A stretch of 64,000 nt of DNA, taken from Terebella lapidaria. Taxonomy: Eukaryota; Annelida; Polychaeta; Terebellida; Terebellidae. The stretch covers positions 28,890,165 to 28,954,164 of the forward strand of contig OX424564.1 in the NCBI GenBank assembly GCA_949152475.1, in the 5' to 3' direction. The translations under genes were made by a program, and so were the position numbers. The notes beneath the pieces are model-generated. The model was not told the DNA's origin. It did not search any database and saw only the letters and a program-made list of their open reading frames with translations. This document shows, one piece after another, positions 23,968 to 35,358 of this stretch (position 1 is its first letter; every line of letters starts with the position of its first letter).

Positions 23968-26900
23968 ATGAAGACTCCCTGGAACTACGCGATGCTTCTT
24001 GTTCCTGTCGCATTTCTGTGGCTTGGTAGGTTGATGTAAAATTTGTATTGCGCCTGGAAATAATTATCAGCAAGAAAATGCGTCTCGCAATGTGGATAAT
24101 TTATGCAAATGACACAAAACAGCCAAATTACTCGCATTGAAACGTGACAGTCATGTGCCTAGTTCACATATTTTCTTTTTAGAGAATGAGTTCAAGTGTT
24201 TTTTTAAAAGTATGTATACTTGTTTTTGGTGTATCGTATACATACATCTCACAAATAATATAGTTCTTCCAGTGACACCAATGTGGCTCGGGCGAATGTG
24301 TGGCTTGGCTTCTTTCTCATTCCACGTTTTTCATTATTTGACATTATCAAAATCATGTTGCGTTACTGCTTTTCTGTCAAGTTTACTCGAGCTATGGTCC
24401 GATATCCTCACATTTCTTTGCACCGGGCGTCGTTGTCCGTTTATAGCAATATCTTAGAATAGACTAATTGTTTTTCTTTGACTTTGATGAGGACATCTAA
24501 ACATTAAATTCATACTTTCGATTGTTTTGAAAACGACGGTCATTCTGTGTTGGAAATGACAATTTGCAGATCCCTCAAAATTTGTCCATTAACTCTTCCT
24601 CAACTTAAGGTTGTTCGATACACCGAACGCGTCATCAATGTGGCCCGTCTATGGTTGACCAAACGTGTCATAAACAGCGAATGTAACGGCGGGGTGAAAT
24701 AGGGATCGGCGGGGTATGAATGTTGCCGTGCAATGGGAGTACTGGAAAATCCGGCGGTCTGTAATCAGTACGGCGGAGTCTCGACTTGAACAGACAAAGT
24801 ACTGGAAGCATCACAGCATATGTCTAGTATCTTTCAGTGGGCCAGCCTCGGTTAAGAAGATAATACTACTAGAACATCCATTCGTTACATAGTTTTAATA
24901 TGTATATGAGTAAACGTTTGCACAACAAAACTAGTAGACCTAACAATTTCCAAATCTTCTGATTAACATAATCAAACAGATCGTAAAATTATTCAAAACA
25001 CTGTTAAATAAATTGACAACACTTCTGTGGATCATGGCATAATTTTCAATACAACTCAAGCTTAGCGATAATAATATTTTGAAAGACTATTCATGGTATT
25101 GCAGATCTCGTAGGGCTAATAAGCATGAATGTACTAGTATGGCATAACACATGGAATTTGTTGCTACTTGACTTGAGTGGACCAAGGACAAAAGATACAA
25201 CGAATGCAAGAGCAAATTTGAGGGGTGCGGGGGGGGGGGAGTTGCTGGCGCAAGTGGCGCTCATTACTTTGTATATGATATCTGTGTAAGACCAATAAAA
25301 CAAGTGTGAAGGTTTCTTCCGTTTCTTACCACATCCTCCCATCCGCCGAATCCTGCATTTTGTGCCCCTGTGGAGTGTTTTCTTCACAATTCCAATCTCT
25401 TAGAACTTCAAAGTTCACCACTAAATATCCAGAGGTCGTCACACACTCTTTTATAATAGTTTGTCCTATGCGCCCCTAAGTTTGTCCAAACACGCATATG
25501 CATTTCCAGTTCCACTAAGCAACATTCCATTGACACATAAATCAATTCCTCTATAGCCTGTCCATTATATAGCCTGAATATACCAAATGTTCACTCTTTA
25601 AGAGGAATACATCATAAGAAGAGCTCAGCTTCATTGGGCCGCAACATTTACAGCCCACCAGGCTCGATTTCGCGGGGCTCCGTTTTCGTTACAGTTGTCA
25701 TTTTTGACACGTTTCGTCTACCATACCCGTTCCGCTATGTAAGCCGAATGGGGCTAACTTTTTTGTTTCCGCAGCTTATCTGCCCAGAAATTTACACTAT
25801 GTTAGGCGATTTTCTGCCAAAATTCATCGAGATGCATGAAATAGACCTATAGATGAAATAATCTCCAAAATTCACCGCGCACAGATCAGCGCTACCCTCT
25901 CAGTCAAATCCGTTATCAGCCATTTATATATAATAAGCTATATCCTCACGTTGTCCGTATGTATAGGCCTACAAGTTATCGCAAAATCCTGTGCCAAATG
26001 TGGCGGTCATCTTGCTCAAGCTAATTGGGTGAAATTTATTCCTAAAGTTCTACTGACTTGTCAAATTTGATGGGGATATTTCAACTATTAGGCCTACTGA
26101 GTTGGCGACCGGAGAGAATCTCATCTGAGCCAATTGACCAGTCAACATCTAGTGGTTCATTCTAGCAGCCATACCGTTCATGCTAATGATCACATCTACC
26201 ATGCCAGCCTTTTATACATTTCTGAGTCAAGTCAGAACATACAATATATGACATATATGATTTTTTTTTCAATTCATACTCACAAAAACTTGAATAATTT
26301 GACATAGTATGCACTCCAAATTCATGAAATTATTGATTTTTTGTTTCCATAAAATGACACTTTTCATGTGTTAACGCTTATATCGCGAAAAGTAACCTGG
26401 ATAGGTATATTTTTTACATTATTTTTACAAACCCAAAATATCATTGAAGAAATATGTGTAAAAAAATTAGAAAAAAATACTGTATTACTGACCGAGCAGT
26501 GATACTCAACGTTGTATGGATTATCAGAAGTTACTCTTTTTCTGTAAAATTTCAGTGCTGAAATATATACACATGTTCTTACTCTTGCCACTAAAAATAT
26601 CAAACTCAGTGCTAGCGAATTTTGTTTCATCAGTTTAATGAACCGTTGCATATACAACAGTTCTGTACTGAAAAATCCTATAAATATATAGTTTTAGGCA
26701 AAAATATGCAGTTAGATTGCATGTCATGATGTAATGGATTGTGGCTATTGCTGAGGTACTTTCAAGACTGATAGGAGGTCAACAAAATGCATCATAGCAA
26801 AAAATATCATACGGTGACCTACTATTTTTTTCTGCTTTTTGTAACCATCACATATCTAGCTATCAAGAAATATAACTTTTTACTCAATAAAAACACCTTT

Positions 26901-29825
26901 CCGGGTGTTTCGAACAACCTTAAGCCTGTAAGTACACATACTGCCTTAAGCAAACTGTGTAGTACTAGCAGATTCGCTGGAGCAGGTGATTCAGTTACAG
27001 GCATAATACGGGGCCTGATCTATTTTGAGGAGATTTGTGGGTTCATGGAGAACACGTGGATTGGGCAATCGATGCTAACCGGTTGTAGACACGGCTGAAT
27101 TTTGATCGGAGTATATACATTCCCCTCTCATTTCTTTCGGGGACTTTGAACTCCACCTCGAATGGCACTGGAAGGTCAGAATCAAGCTCATGCACTTTTC
27201 AATATCAAAATTTCTCAAAAACTTTGAATTATGATAATATATCGAAGGTGCATTCATGCCGATTTGATTGAATTGTTCGTGCTGGTCTGTATCAGACTCA
27301 AATAGGATATTCGCTAGATATTAGTGTAAAATGCCTCCTTCACACAAAACAGAACCAGTTAGGAAGTTAAGCTTCAATTTGGGACAAATATGAATTCACA
27401 CACTGGCTTTCTCTTGGTAATCTTGAGTTGTGTTGCATAACCTCCAAAAGTTAAAATCGAAGTAAAAGTCACAATTTTCACCGATAATCTACAGGTCACG
27501 TGGTCTTCCTGTTATACAATATTTTATATCCGTTATCATTTTCTGCAGGGCAACTTGGAACTGTTGTCGGAATTGTAGGTAAGTTTAATACAAAATTGTC
27601 AGTAGTTGATTGAAAGTGTGTGTTATCTCTTAGTTATTATATCGTGCTACATAATCAGTTATCACTCTCAGTTATTATATCGTGCTACATAATCAATCAT
27701 TACGCTGCTGATTTGTATGTGTGAAATTAAACCGGTTGAAGAACTGACGTTGATATTTCATTCCACAGGACGTATCAACACTTTCAACAGACTTGAAGGT
27801 AAGTTATATACTGATTTCTAAGTAAGTTATATACGGATTTATAATTACAAAAACTAGCAACTAGTCTTAATTTTCTATATACGGATTTCTAAGTAAGTTA
27901 TATACGGATTTATAATTACAAAAACTAGCGACTAGTCTTAATTTTGGAAGATTTTGGTGCATTCATTCAATGACCTGTCAGTTCAAATTGGATAGAAGAT
28001 ATTTGACACCTATTGTGTGTCATTATCAGTTTATAAATAGTGCCAACATATTGTAAATAAGAACATTCCTGACACTGAATATTGTAACACACTCCCCCAG
28101 ATTGTGATGAGATGAAGGATCCACTCGAGGAAAAGACCAACAATGCCAAGACCATCGAGGAATGCATACAAACGTGTATTGACGCCACAGACTACCGCTG
28201 TGAAGCCGTCTACCATAGCCGATCGAGAAGTCGATGTATTCACTCAGAGAACTTCAGAACGGAACCTTTCCTGCCAACTAACAGTGACTATAAGTACTAC
28301 GAAAGACCTAGACACTGTGGTGAGTTATCGCTTTCTTTGGCAATGGGCAGGATACTAACAAGCTGCTGAGGGGACACGTTTTAGACACATTGCAATGGGG
28401 TACATTATCGAAAGGTACAAATTGTTTGTGTCTTTTCGTAAATAGACCCACGTTGCCATATGAAGACATTCCAATTTTCACAGTTTAATCATGCATGAAT
28501 AAAATTAATCAATATTCATAGGACATGGTCGGTGCTGACCAGTAAGGCGACTAAAATTTGTCAACAATACTGTCTTTGTTATGCATGGAAGGTTTTCCCA
28601 GAAGAGGGCATCAAATGCAACGTGGGTTTTTACGGAAAGATGAATTTGCAATTGGCGTAGGTACCCCATTGCCTTCCTTTGCAATATTTCAGCATTTTGA
28701 TGCTTTCCCTATTACCGGTCCCCGCGTTCCCTTCTATCAGAGCTTTATTTCATTCTATTCACATAAACGAAAATACCTCATTACGAATGCTACCATGGAT
28801 GCTTACCATGGTAAGCATAATAGGATCACGAGGGAACGGTATAGGCCTAAAGTCGCAAAAGAATGCACTCAATTTGGAATGCGAGGGAATAAGATAAGAT
28901 CGTGAGAGAACGCTATCAGGAATGCAAGAACATACTTTGAGATTTTGGGGGAATGCCTTCATAATGCCAAAGAACGCGATAATATCGTGAGGAAACGCCA
29001 TGACAGTGTGTCCTATATTTAGCCCACACCTCCTCAGTGGCACTATAACATGTAGGTTTGGGGATTGAAGTAGCTATTTGAAATGCAGCAGTTGTCTGTT
29101 CATGGTCATAAATACGGTTTTAACCCTTCATTTATCAGGAGAGACGAACCTGGTGTCTAGGATCACATCGTGCACATGCAGTAGCGAGTGGAGCAGTGAG
29201 TTCTCATGTCAGCACGCTTACGATGGCAGGGGCACAGCCGGTGCGAGGAGGGAATGGGCTATGAAGGCTGGCCACGGTCTTGGAGGTTACATCCAGGTCA
29301 ACCTCGACAAGTCGTACATGTTGACTGCTGTACGGATCAAGCACAGATGTCGAACTTACAGCCAAGTGTCCTCTTGGAAAATCCAAATGCAGTACGGTGT
29401 TGAAATGCAGGTGAGAGCAGACATATGATTTGTACGATTCGCCCGCATTCCATCCGATCATATCAAGAACAGATATATATTTTCTTGCTTGAGCTAGAAA
29501 ACCTCACATGAAATCACTCATATGCGTAATTAGTCTCTTCAAATTCAAGGTCATGTATCAGTGAAAGACGCTTTTTGGCCGTTGTTTTGTTTTGGATCAT
29601 TGCTGGATTTTGTTTTGTGCAATTTTTCTCTTCATGTTTCAGGTGTCTAGACCATGTGGCGGTTCCGGGTCGATGTACGACTGCTCTGGGGAGGGCAACG
29701 ATTGGTACACAGTTGAGCTGCCAGTCAACATGCACAGTAACTACGTCAGGCTGATAGCGACTGGCGTGTGTTATCCCAGTCATGCCCAAGGAATTCGTGA
29801 GCTGGAGATCATCGGCTATCCATAG
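23968..29825 (+). CDS. Secreted PAN/Apple plus F5/8C-like (discoidin) protein, gene A
   Basis: Six coding exons: 23968-24025, 27549-27578, 27769-27798, 28101-28319, 29139-29410, 29643-29825 (792 nt, 263 residues). The first four introns are phase 1, the last phase 0; all are GT/AG. Residues 1-19 (MKTPWNYAMLLVPVAFLWL) form a signal peptide. Exons 2 and 3 are 30-nt microexons adding about residues 20-39. Exon 4 (40-113) is a PAN/Apple-like module with six Cys (CDEM, EECIQTC, YRCEA, SRCIH, RHCG). Exons 5-6 (114-263) make a galactose-binding fold of the F5/8C kind: SCQHAYDG, EWAMKAGHGLGGYIQVNL, VRIKHRC, SSWKIQMQYG, then YVRLIATGV and a natural end at LEIIGYP. Such domains bind sugars or lipids outside the cell; the ligand is unknown. 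A splice acceptor at 23933 in front of the ATG suggests an untranslated first exon. The last 24 bp, stop included, are duplicated downstream in frame. Confidence 0.85.
27815..27946. repeat. Tandem duplication of about 70 bp after the microexon 3 donor of gene A
   Basis: A block starting ATTTCTAAGTAAGTTATATA and ending ACTAGTCTTAATTTT occurs twice (about 27815-27876 and 27885-27945) with one base change. It copies sequence like the real donor at 27799 (GTAAGTTATATAC), so decoy donors follow the true one. Confidence 0.85.
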
Positions 29826-30093
29826 CTGGAGATCATCGGCTACCCATAGCCAAAATTAGCTAACTGAAATTTCTGGAGAACCACGAACGTTTGTCCAATG
29901 GGTTGAATTCGTTGAATTTAGTCCATCTACATCTATTTGTGATGAGGTTTCTGGAATAGTTCTTTTCTCATGTGCACAAACAGGATAAATCTGTACATAT
30001 TTTCGTTATTCGCTCGAGGATACTTTCACTATCAAACTCTGTATTAAAGCCGTTTCCTAATATACAATTCAATTACTTGTCATTATGATTATG

Positions 30094-30099
30094 AATAAA
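30094..30099 (+). promoter_or_regulatory. Candidate polyadenylation signal of gene A
   Basis: AATAAA about 270 bases after the stop codon of gene A. Confidence 0.4.
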
Positions 30100-31811
30100 T
30101 TTGTACATAAATGGAATTGTCATATTTTTGATCCGAAATAATAGTCAATGGGTTGCATCGAGTGTTATGTTTTTTTTTTTTAGCTCACTCTTCCGAGTTG
30201 AATCAAAAGCAAGCAGTCTCGGTTTTGCGTACAGAATACGTGGAGTAGATATGCGCTATATAGTTAGACATGTCTTTTCACCAATTGTGGTTGAATGGTC
30301 ATCAATTTGGTCACCTGTTTTGTTTTCTGAAACTGGCCAATTTTACACACATTCAGCTACTAGAGTTCTCTCAAAATATGTTTTTTTCTTTGTTTGCTGC
30401 ATGGTGTCCATATATGTCTTTCATTATGTGCATCAATATAGAACGGCTTGGACCACTGGAGGCTACTAAAGTTTAAGACCCAATAAACCAACAAGATCTA
30501 AATTTATGATGTTGAAATTAACTCATTAGCATTTTGATCCGAAACTTAGCATAAAGTAGTGGTCATTCAATGAGTGTTTATGACCAATGTTATATTCATG
30601 ATAGTATTAGTAAGTTATGGTCGCGTGCACTTTCAACGACCCCTGTTGTAATCATCGACCCCCGTCAATATCGGTGCGTGTTGGAGACTTGGTCGAATGA
30701 AAACGCATTCTATGTGTTCATTGAATGTTTACTACTTCAGTCAGGTTTGATGAGCTAAATCGTGCAGTTTCAATGATATTAACTCATTAATATATATTAT
30801 ATATTATATTTATTCATTAATATCCACCAGGGTTCGTTGATTAAAACTTTGTCAAAATCGTCTTAGACCGTTGCACTTCCTTCGCTTTATTCACATTTTC
30901 TTGTGTAATTTCTTATAAAATTCATCATGATTCTGCAGAAAACATCCAAATTATTTTTAAAATGTTGTTTTTGTCTGATTGAAAACGCAAATGGACTCCT
31001 AAATGTGGAAATACAGCCATAAGGGGTCGATGAATACAGCACCTGCCTATAGAGTTATAGACACATACATTTATGATAACATAAGATATGTACAAGCGTA
31101 ATGTTATGTATCACCCATTGGATAATGTACAAACATAGAATCATACGTAACAAGAATTGCTCAGTTGAAACTGGACTTATGTTTATTACTTGTGCTTAAT
31201 AATTGAGACCATCTCCATGTACATTTGAAGAGCAATATCATTCATTGTCACTATATTAATTCTGTCCCCTATGATGTTAATATTGATGACATCAGAATTG
31301 TCTTACTTCATTACCATTACCAAACCTATAACCTAATATTTGTACACATATATCGTATTATTGTGAAAAGTTCAAGTATATGAGAAGACTCTCCAATATG
31401 AATATATCTTATACCTCATGTAGGAAGCACGGTATGTGATTGGTCAATACACGTGAAGTAATACGCTCTTCTGAAGCCGACCACAATGAAAGATATACTA
31501 ACCGGTTGGTAATTCGATTTACTATACCTCAAGCGAAAATGCCGTGCTGTGATTGGTCCATCGCCATTGAATAAATTTTTTGTACTAGTTCACTTTCCTG
31601 TATATCGATTACCTACCATGCAGTAATTTGATATACCTCGACGTTGCTTAGCTCGTGTATTGATGACGCTTTATAATTTTACGTAATTAATTTGTTTGAC
31701 AACTTCAGAGTGCCAAACAGCGCATAGTTCGCATCTTTACTGTAGAATATTATTTATTTGAAATGCTATATTGGCAGTCTTATATCCATTATTTTTTTTC
31801 TGTATAGTAAA
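30100..31811. other. Intergenic between gene A and the hairpin cluster
   Basis: No gene seen. Two GTGATTGGTC words (about 31437 and 31550), each following a CGGTATGT or CCGTGCTGT context, carry an inverted CCAAT box. A short TATATTA-rich stretch lies at about 30789-30828. Confidence 0.45.
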
Positions 31812-31957
31812 ACAAATACTGCACTGTTGCTCTGCAGGTACATGAAATTACTACCCTCGGCAAGGAACATTACAACACTCGGCTTCGACTCGTGTGGTAA
31901 TGTTCCAGCCTCGGGTAGCACTTCCATGTACCTGCAGAGCAACAGTGCAGTATTTGT
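31812..31957. repeat. Foldback (hairpin) element 1 with CCCTCGG box
   Basis: Nearly perfect inverted arms of about 60 bp, outer part ACTGCACTGTTGCTCTGCAG at 31818-31837 mirrored at the right end, around a centre of about 25 bp (ACTCGGCTTCGACTCGTG). Each arm carries CCTCGG reading on the plus strand, so the two boxes do not pair fully and leave a two-base internal loop in an otherwise paired stem. Confidence 0.85.
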
Positions 31958-32020
31958 ATAATACTAACCGGCAGGTTACTATGACGTTTTATCATAACAG
32001 CCATTCGGTATATAATAAAT

Positions 32021-32150
32021 ACAGCCCTGTATCTATATTGGTACCGCGGATTATTCCCCTCGTGAGACATTACCACCCTCGGCTAATGCCTCAGGCAGCA
32101 ACCTCTCCCTCGGGGAATGATCCACTGTACCAATATACATACAGGGCTGT
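32021..32150. repeat. Foldback (hairpin) element 2 with CCCTCG box
   Basis: Arms of about 39 bp begin ACAGCCCTGTAT on both ends, mirrored with four to five mismatches. ATTCCCCTCG in the left arm faces CCCTCGGGGAAT in the right, again with the box in plus orientation in both arms. The arm sequence is unrelated to that of element 1. Confidence 0.8.
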
Positions 32151-32470
32151 TTTTATATGGTGTAATCAATCGACTTAAAACTGATTGACATATAAAACTG
32201 ATATAAAAATTTAAAACTGATTGACTTTTATGGATGACGTTTCATTTTGCAATGATGATTTCCGCACAAAAACCTGATAACATTATCGGCCTGAGGGGCC
32301 TTAATTTTTTTCATACATTGAAACACGTTCTCTCGGTATTTTCTCAGGAGAATGTGAATTCTTCACATGACATATGAAACATACGCCGAATAACGCAATC
32401 AAATAACAGACGAGTAACATTGTGGCATCGATCTGATTTTTTTTTCAGATCAAATAGGAACTGTGAAGAT

Positions 32471-35242
32471 ATGATGACATCGTACGTCCACGTGGTGCTT
32501 CTGTTTTCTGTCCTGTCTATGTATGTATGGCTAGGTGAGTTGATTTGAAGTGTGCCTACAACTACTTCACCCAAGAAGTAATCATGCCACAGAGTAACAA
32601 AGTTACATATATTTAATTCAGAAAAAGTTTTTAAAAAATATTTTTACTCCCAAAATGCTTTTCGCCAAAGGCCCAAAATGGCGTGCACCACAATCCCCAT
32701 GTGGGGTCATCGGTTTCACCACAGTATGATTCCAAATTATGTCGTTGTGTTTTCCCGCAGGGCAAATTGGACCTGTGGACGGATTTGAAGGTAAACTGCA
32801 CACCAAATCACAGTGTAATTAATTTTGTGAATGTGGGAGAGAAAATATTTAGTCGTGTAGTTCTATTGCGCTATTTGTTTGATTCTTTGCATGTTCCATA
32901 GTATTTGTCATTGTGCAACTTGTAAATCTATGTAATAATGATAATTTGCTTCTGAAACAAATTTTTTTCGTTTTTGTTGAAACATTGTGCTCTTTTTTTC
33001 TTGCAGCGCACGTTGCGTCTTTCGTCGACTTTGGAGGTACGTTGTGTATAAATACTACCACCACTGTTCCTTGATTATAAATGCCAATATATTGCACTAT
33101 ACCTGAACATAAACAGTGACACATTGTACTACGACAATGTACACGTCACATTGCGATTCCCTATTAACAAATTACAATTAATGTTGCAATTGCCAACAGA
33201 AAGCATACAAGGTTTAATGCAGAATATGCCACCAATTTCCAAGCATCATAGCGCACAATGCGCGTGAATATATTTTTTTACATCACAATTGGTCATTCAG
33301 GCGCATGTGTCAGATGTGGAAGGCCTTTTGTCAGGTCCGCATCAAAATGTTTTTTGATGACCTGCAATTTGACCTCAAAGACTTTGGGTAGTTCTGGTCA
33401 CCTGCAATTGTAAATCGACATAACCATAAGTTATAACCATAAGACTGGTTGTTTTTGTCGGTTGTATTACGAGGATACATGGAGTCATATAATGGTGTTT
33501 TTGGTGCACTCAAATTGATTTAGATGGTCTAGAGTGCTCAAACTCAGTGCCATGCTCTCACGGGGATGTGTAATTTGCTCATGGCCACAAGACTCTTTTG
33601 GAAAGTTCAAACTTGCCGTGTAAACTTTAGTGCTGACCTGAAATTACACAAAACCCCATATATCAATCAGGTGTATATCCTTAATATACAGGAAGTATAT
33701 TAAGGATATACACCTGATTGATAACTGGTGTATTCTGCATCTTTCGAGAACGATCTCTCGGAACAGAGCTCAGAATTATTGCCCATAAATACAGCACACG
33801 GAGTGCCATATTGGTAACATCATTTGTTTATGGAACGGATTGTGCGAGTCAATCCTTTCACATTTAAATACGATTTTAAACAGTGCCAGTAAATAGGTAA
33901 TTTAAAATATGTACCTTTATTGTCAGGCTGTGATGAGATGACAGAACTCTATGAGAACGAGACGTCCAGGGCGACAACGGTCGAGGAATGCATACAGACC
34001 TGTATCGAAGCCACAGAATACCGCTGCCAATCTATCTATTATAGCCGGTCCAAAAAGCGATGTATCCACTCTCAAAACTTCCGAACGGAGCCTCTACTGC
34101 AAATTAGGGGCCAGGATTTCAAGTATTACGAAAGATCGAGGCACTGTGGTGAGTTTCTGTTCCTTTGGCTCATTTTACTGTCAATGAATGTAACTATCAA
34201 ATTGTGATACGGCCGGGAGCGCTAACTCAGGCAGTATACAAGAGAATGGGTCACAAATATGTAATCCTCAGTTTCGAACATTCAAGAATGTAAGTTTCAA
34301 CCCATCACCACCATCCCAACCAAATTTTGATGATGACAATAACAAACCTAAAGTACATTTTGGAATAAAAATATGGCCCAACCAAATGTTTACGGCCAAA
34401 CCCATAATAGGGTCATCAGGGGTAGAGAGTGTGTGAAATGTAGGCATCTCTACTGTACACCGTGTGGAGTTAGTATACAACTGCACAACAAGCTAATAAA
34501 ATAGTTTAGAAATCCGAAAGTAATCCACGCAACAGATAGATCAAATTGCCTTCATTAAAAATTGAACTATAGTACTTTGCCTGCTTTTATTGCCCCTCGT
34601 CGATCAGGAGAGACGAACCTGATCTCTGGAACCACATCGTGCACAGCCAGCAGCGAGTACAGCAGTGATTTTGAATGTGAGAAAGCTTACGATGGTAGCG
34701 ATCTTCCCGGTGAGGGGAGTGAATGGATCATGAAGCCTGGCCAAGGTATGGGGGGATACATTCAGGTCAACCTGGACAAGTCGCACATGTTGAGTTCTAT
34801 ACGGATCAAACACCAATGTCGCAGTTACAACCAAGTGTCCTCTTGGAAAATCCAAATGCAGTATGGCATTGAGATTCAGGTGAGGAATTATCACATATTT
34901 AAACCCAGTATAAAATCGACTGTTGCACGGAATAAGGGTGCAAGTGTCGATATCAGTGGTAGCTTGTGCCACACCCACGAGGCAAGTTGATACCGTCTTG
35001 ATATAGTCTTCATACAACACACCATACGCTGGAACATCACTTTGTACTTCATATTTCAGGTGTCTAGACAGTGTGGTGGTACCACGTCGATGTACGACTG
35101 CTCTGGGGAGGGCAACGATTGGTACACAGTTGAGCTGCCAGTCAACATTCACAGTAACTACGTCAGGCTGATAGCAACCGGTGTCTGTGACGTCAACCAT
35201 GCCCAAGGAATTCGTGAGCTGGAGATCATTGGCTATCCATAG
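32471..35242 (+). CDS. Secreted PAN/Apple plus F5/8C-like (discoidin) protein, gene B
   Basis: Six coding exons: 32471-32534, 32761-32790, 33007-33036, 33927-34148, 34608-34879, 35060-35242 (801 nt, 266 residues), with the same phases as gene A. The signal peptide (about residues 1-21, MMTSYVHVVLLFSVLSMYVW) has two adjacent Met codons, and either could start. The two 30-nt microexons are present but code different residues (GQIGPVDGFE, then AHVASFVDFG) from those of A. The PAN-like exon is one codon longer than in A and keeps all six Cys (EECIQTC, YRCQS, KRCIH). The F5/8C-like part keeps SSEYSSDFECEKAYDG, EWIMKPGQGMGGYIQVNL and the ending LEIIGYP. B is the most diverged of the three. A pyrimidine-rich acceptor (32448) stands just before the ATG, so an upstream untranslated exon is likely. 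Function is inferred as extracellular carbohydrate or surface binding. Confidence 0.85.
33661..33723. repeat. Perfect hairpin, 29-bp stem, 5-base loop, in intron 3 of gene B
   Basis: 33661-33689 and 33695-33723 are exact reverse complements (start TATCAATCAGGTG), joined by AGGAA. It lies between the second microexon and the PAN exon. Confidence 0.95.
34285..34520 (+). repeat. Dispersed repeat, copy 2
   Basis: About 230 bp in intron 4 of gene B matches 46306-46532: shared order CACCA, then TTGATGATGACAA, ACATTT, GGGTCATCAGG, GTGTGTGAAATGTAG, TCTACTGTACA. There is no coding frame and no clear terminal repeat, so it is probably a SINE or MITE. Confidence 0.65.
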
Positions 35243-35352
35243 CCAACAGTAGCTGACTGAATATGATCAATCTATGCGTGTAAATTATGAATGTTTGTCC
35301 CAAACATTGTACATGGGCATTACTTAATAATCACAATGAAATGGAAATGTAA

Positions 35353-35358
35353 AATAAA
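35353..35358 (+). promoter_or_regulatory. Candidate polyadenylation signal of gene B
   Basis: AATAAA about 110 bases after the stop of gene B, in GTAAAATAAAATTAA. Confidence 0.5.

Noticed and set aside
23934..24025. Reading all three PAN/F5/8C genes as having an untranslated first exon because an acceptor precedes each ATG
   Set aside because: For C a TATATAAA box only about 95 bases from the ATG leaves no room for an intron, so the acceptor-like sequence in C may be a relic. It is kept as a possibility for A and B only.
34604..35206. A 200-codon minus frame opposite exons 5-6 of gene B
   Set aside because: It is antisense to well-supported coding exons, crosses their intron and has no domain; it is long only because the sense codons lack complementary stops.
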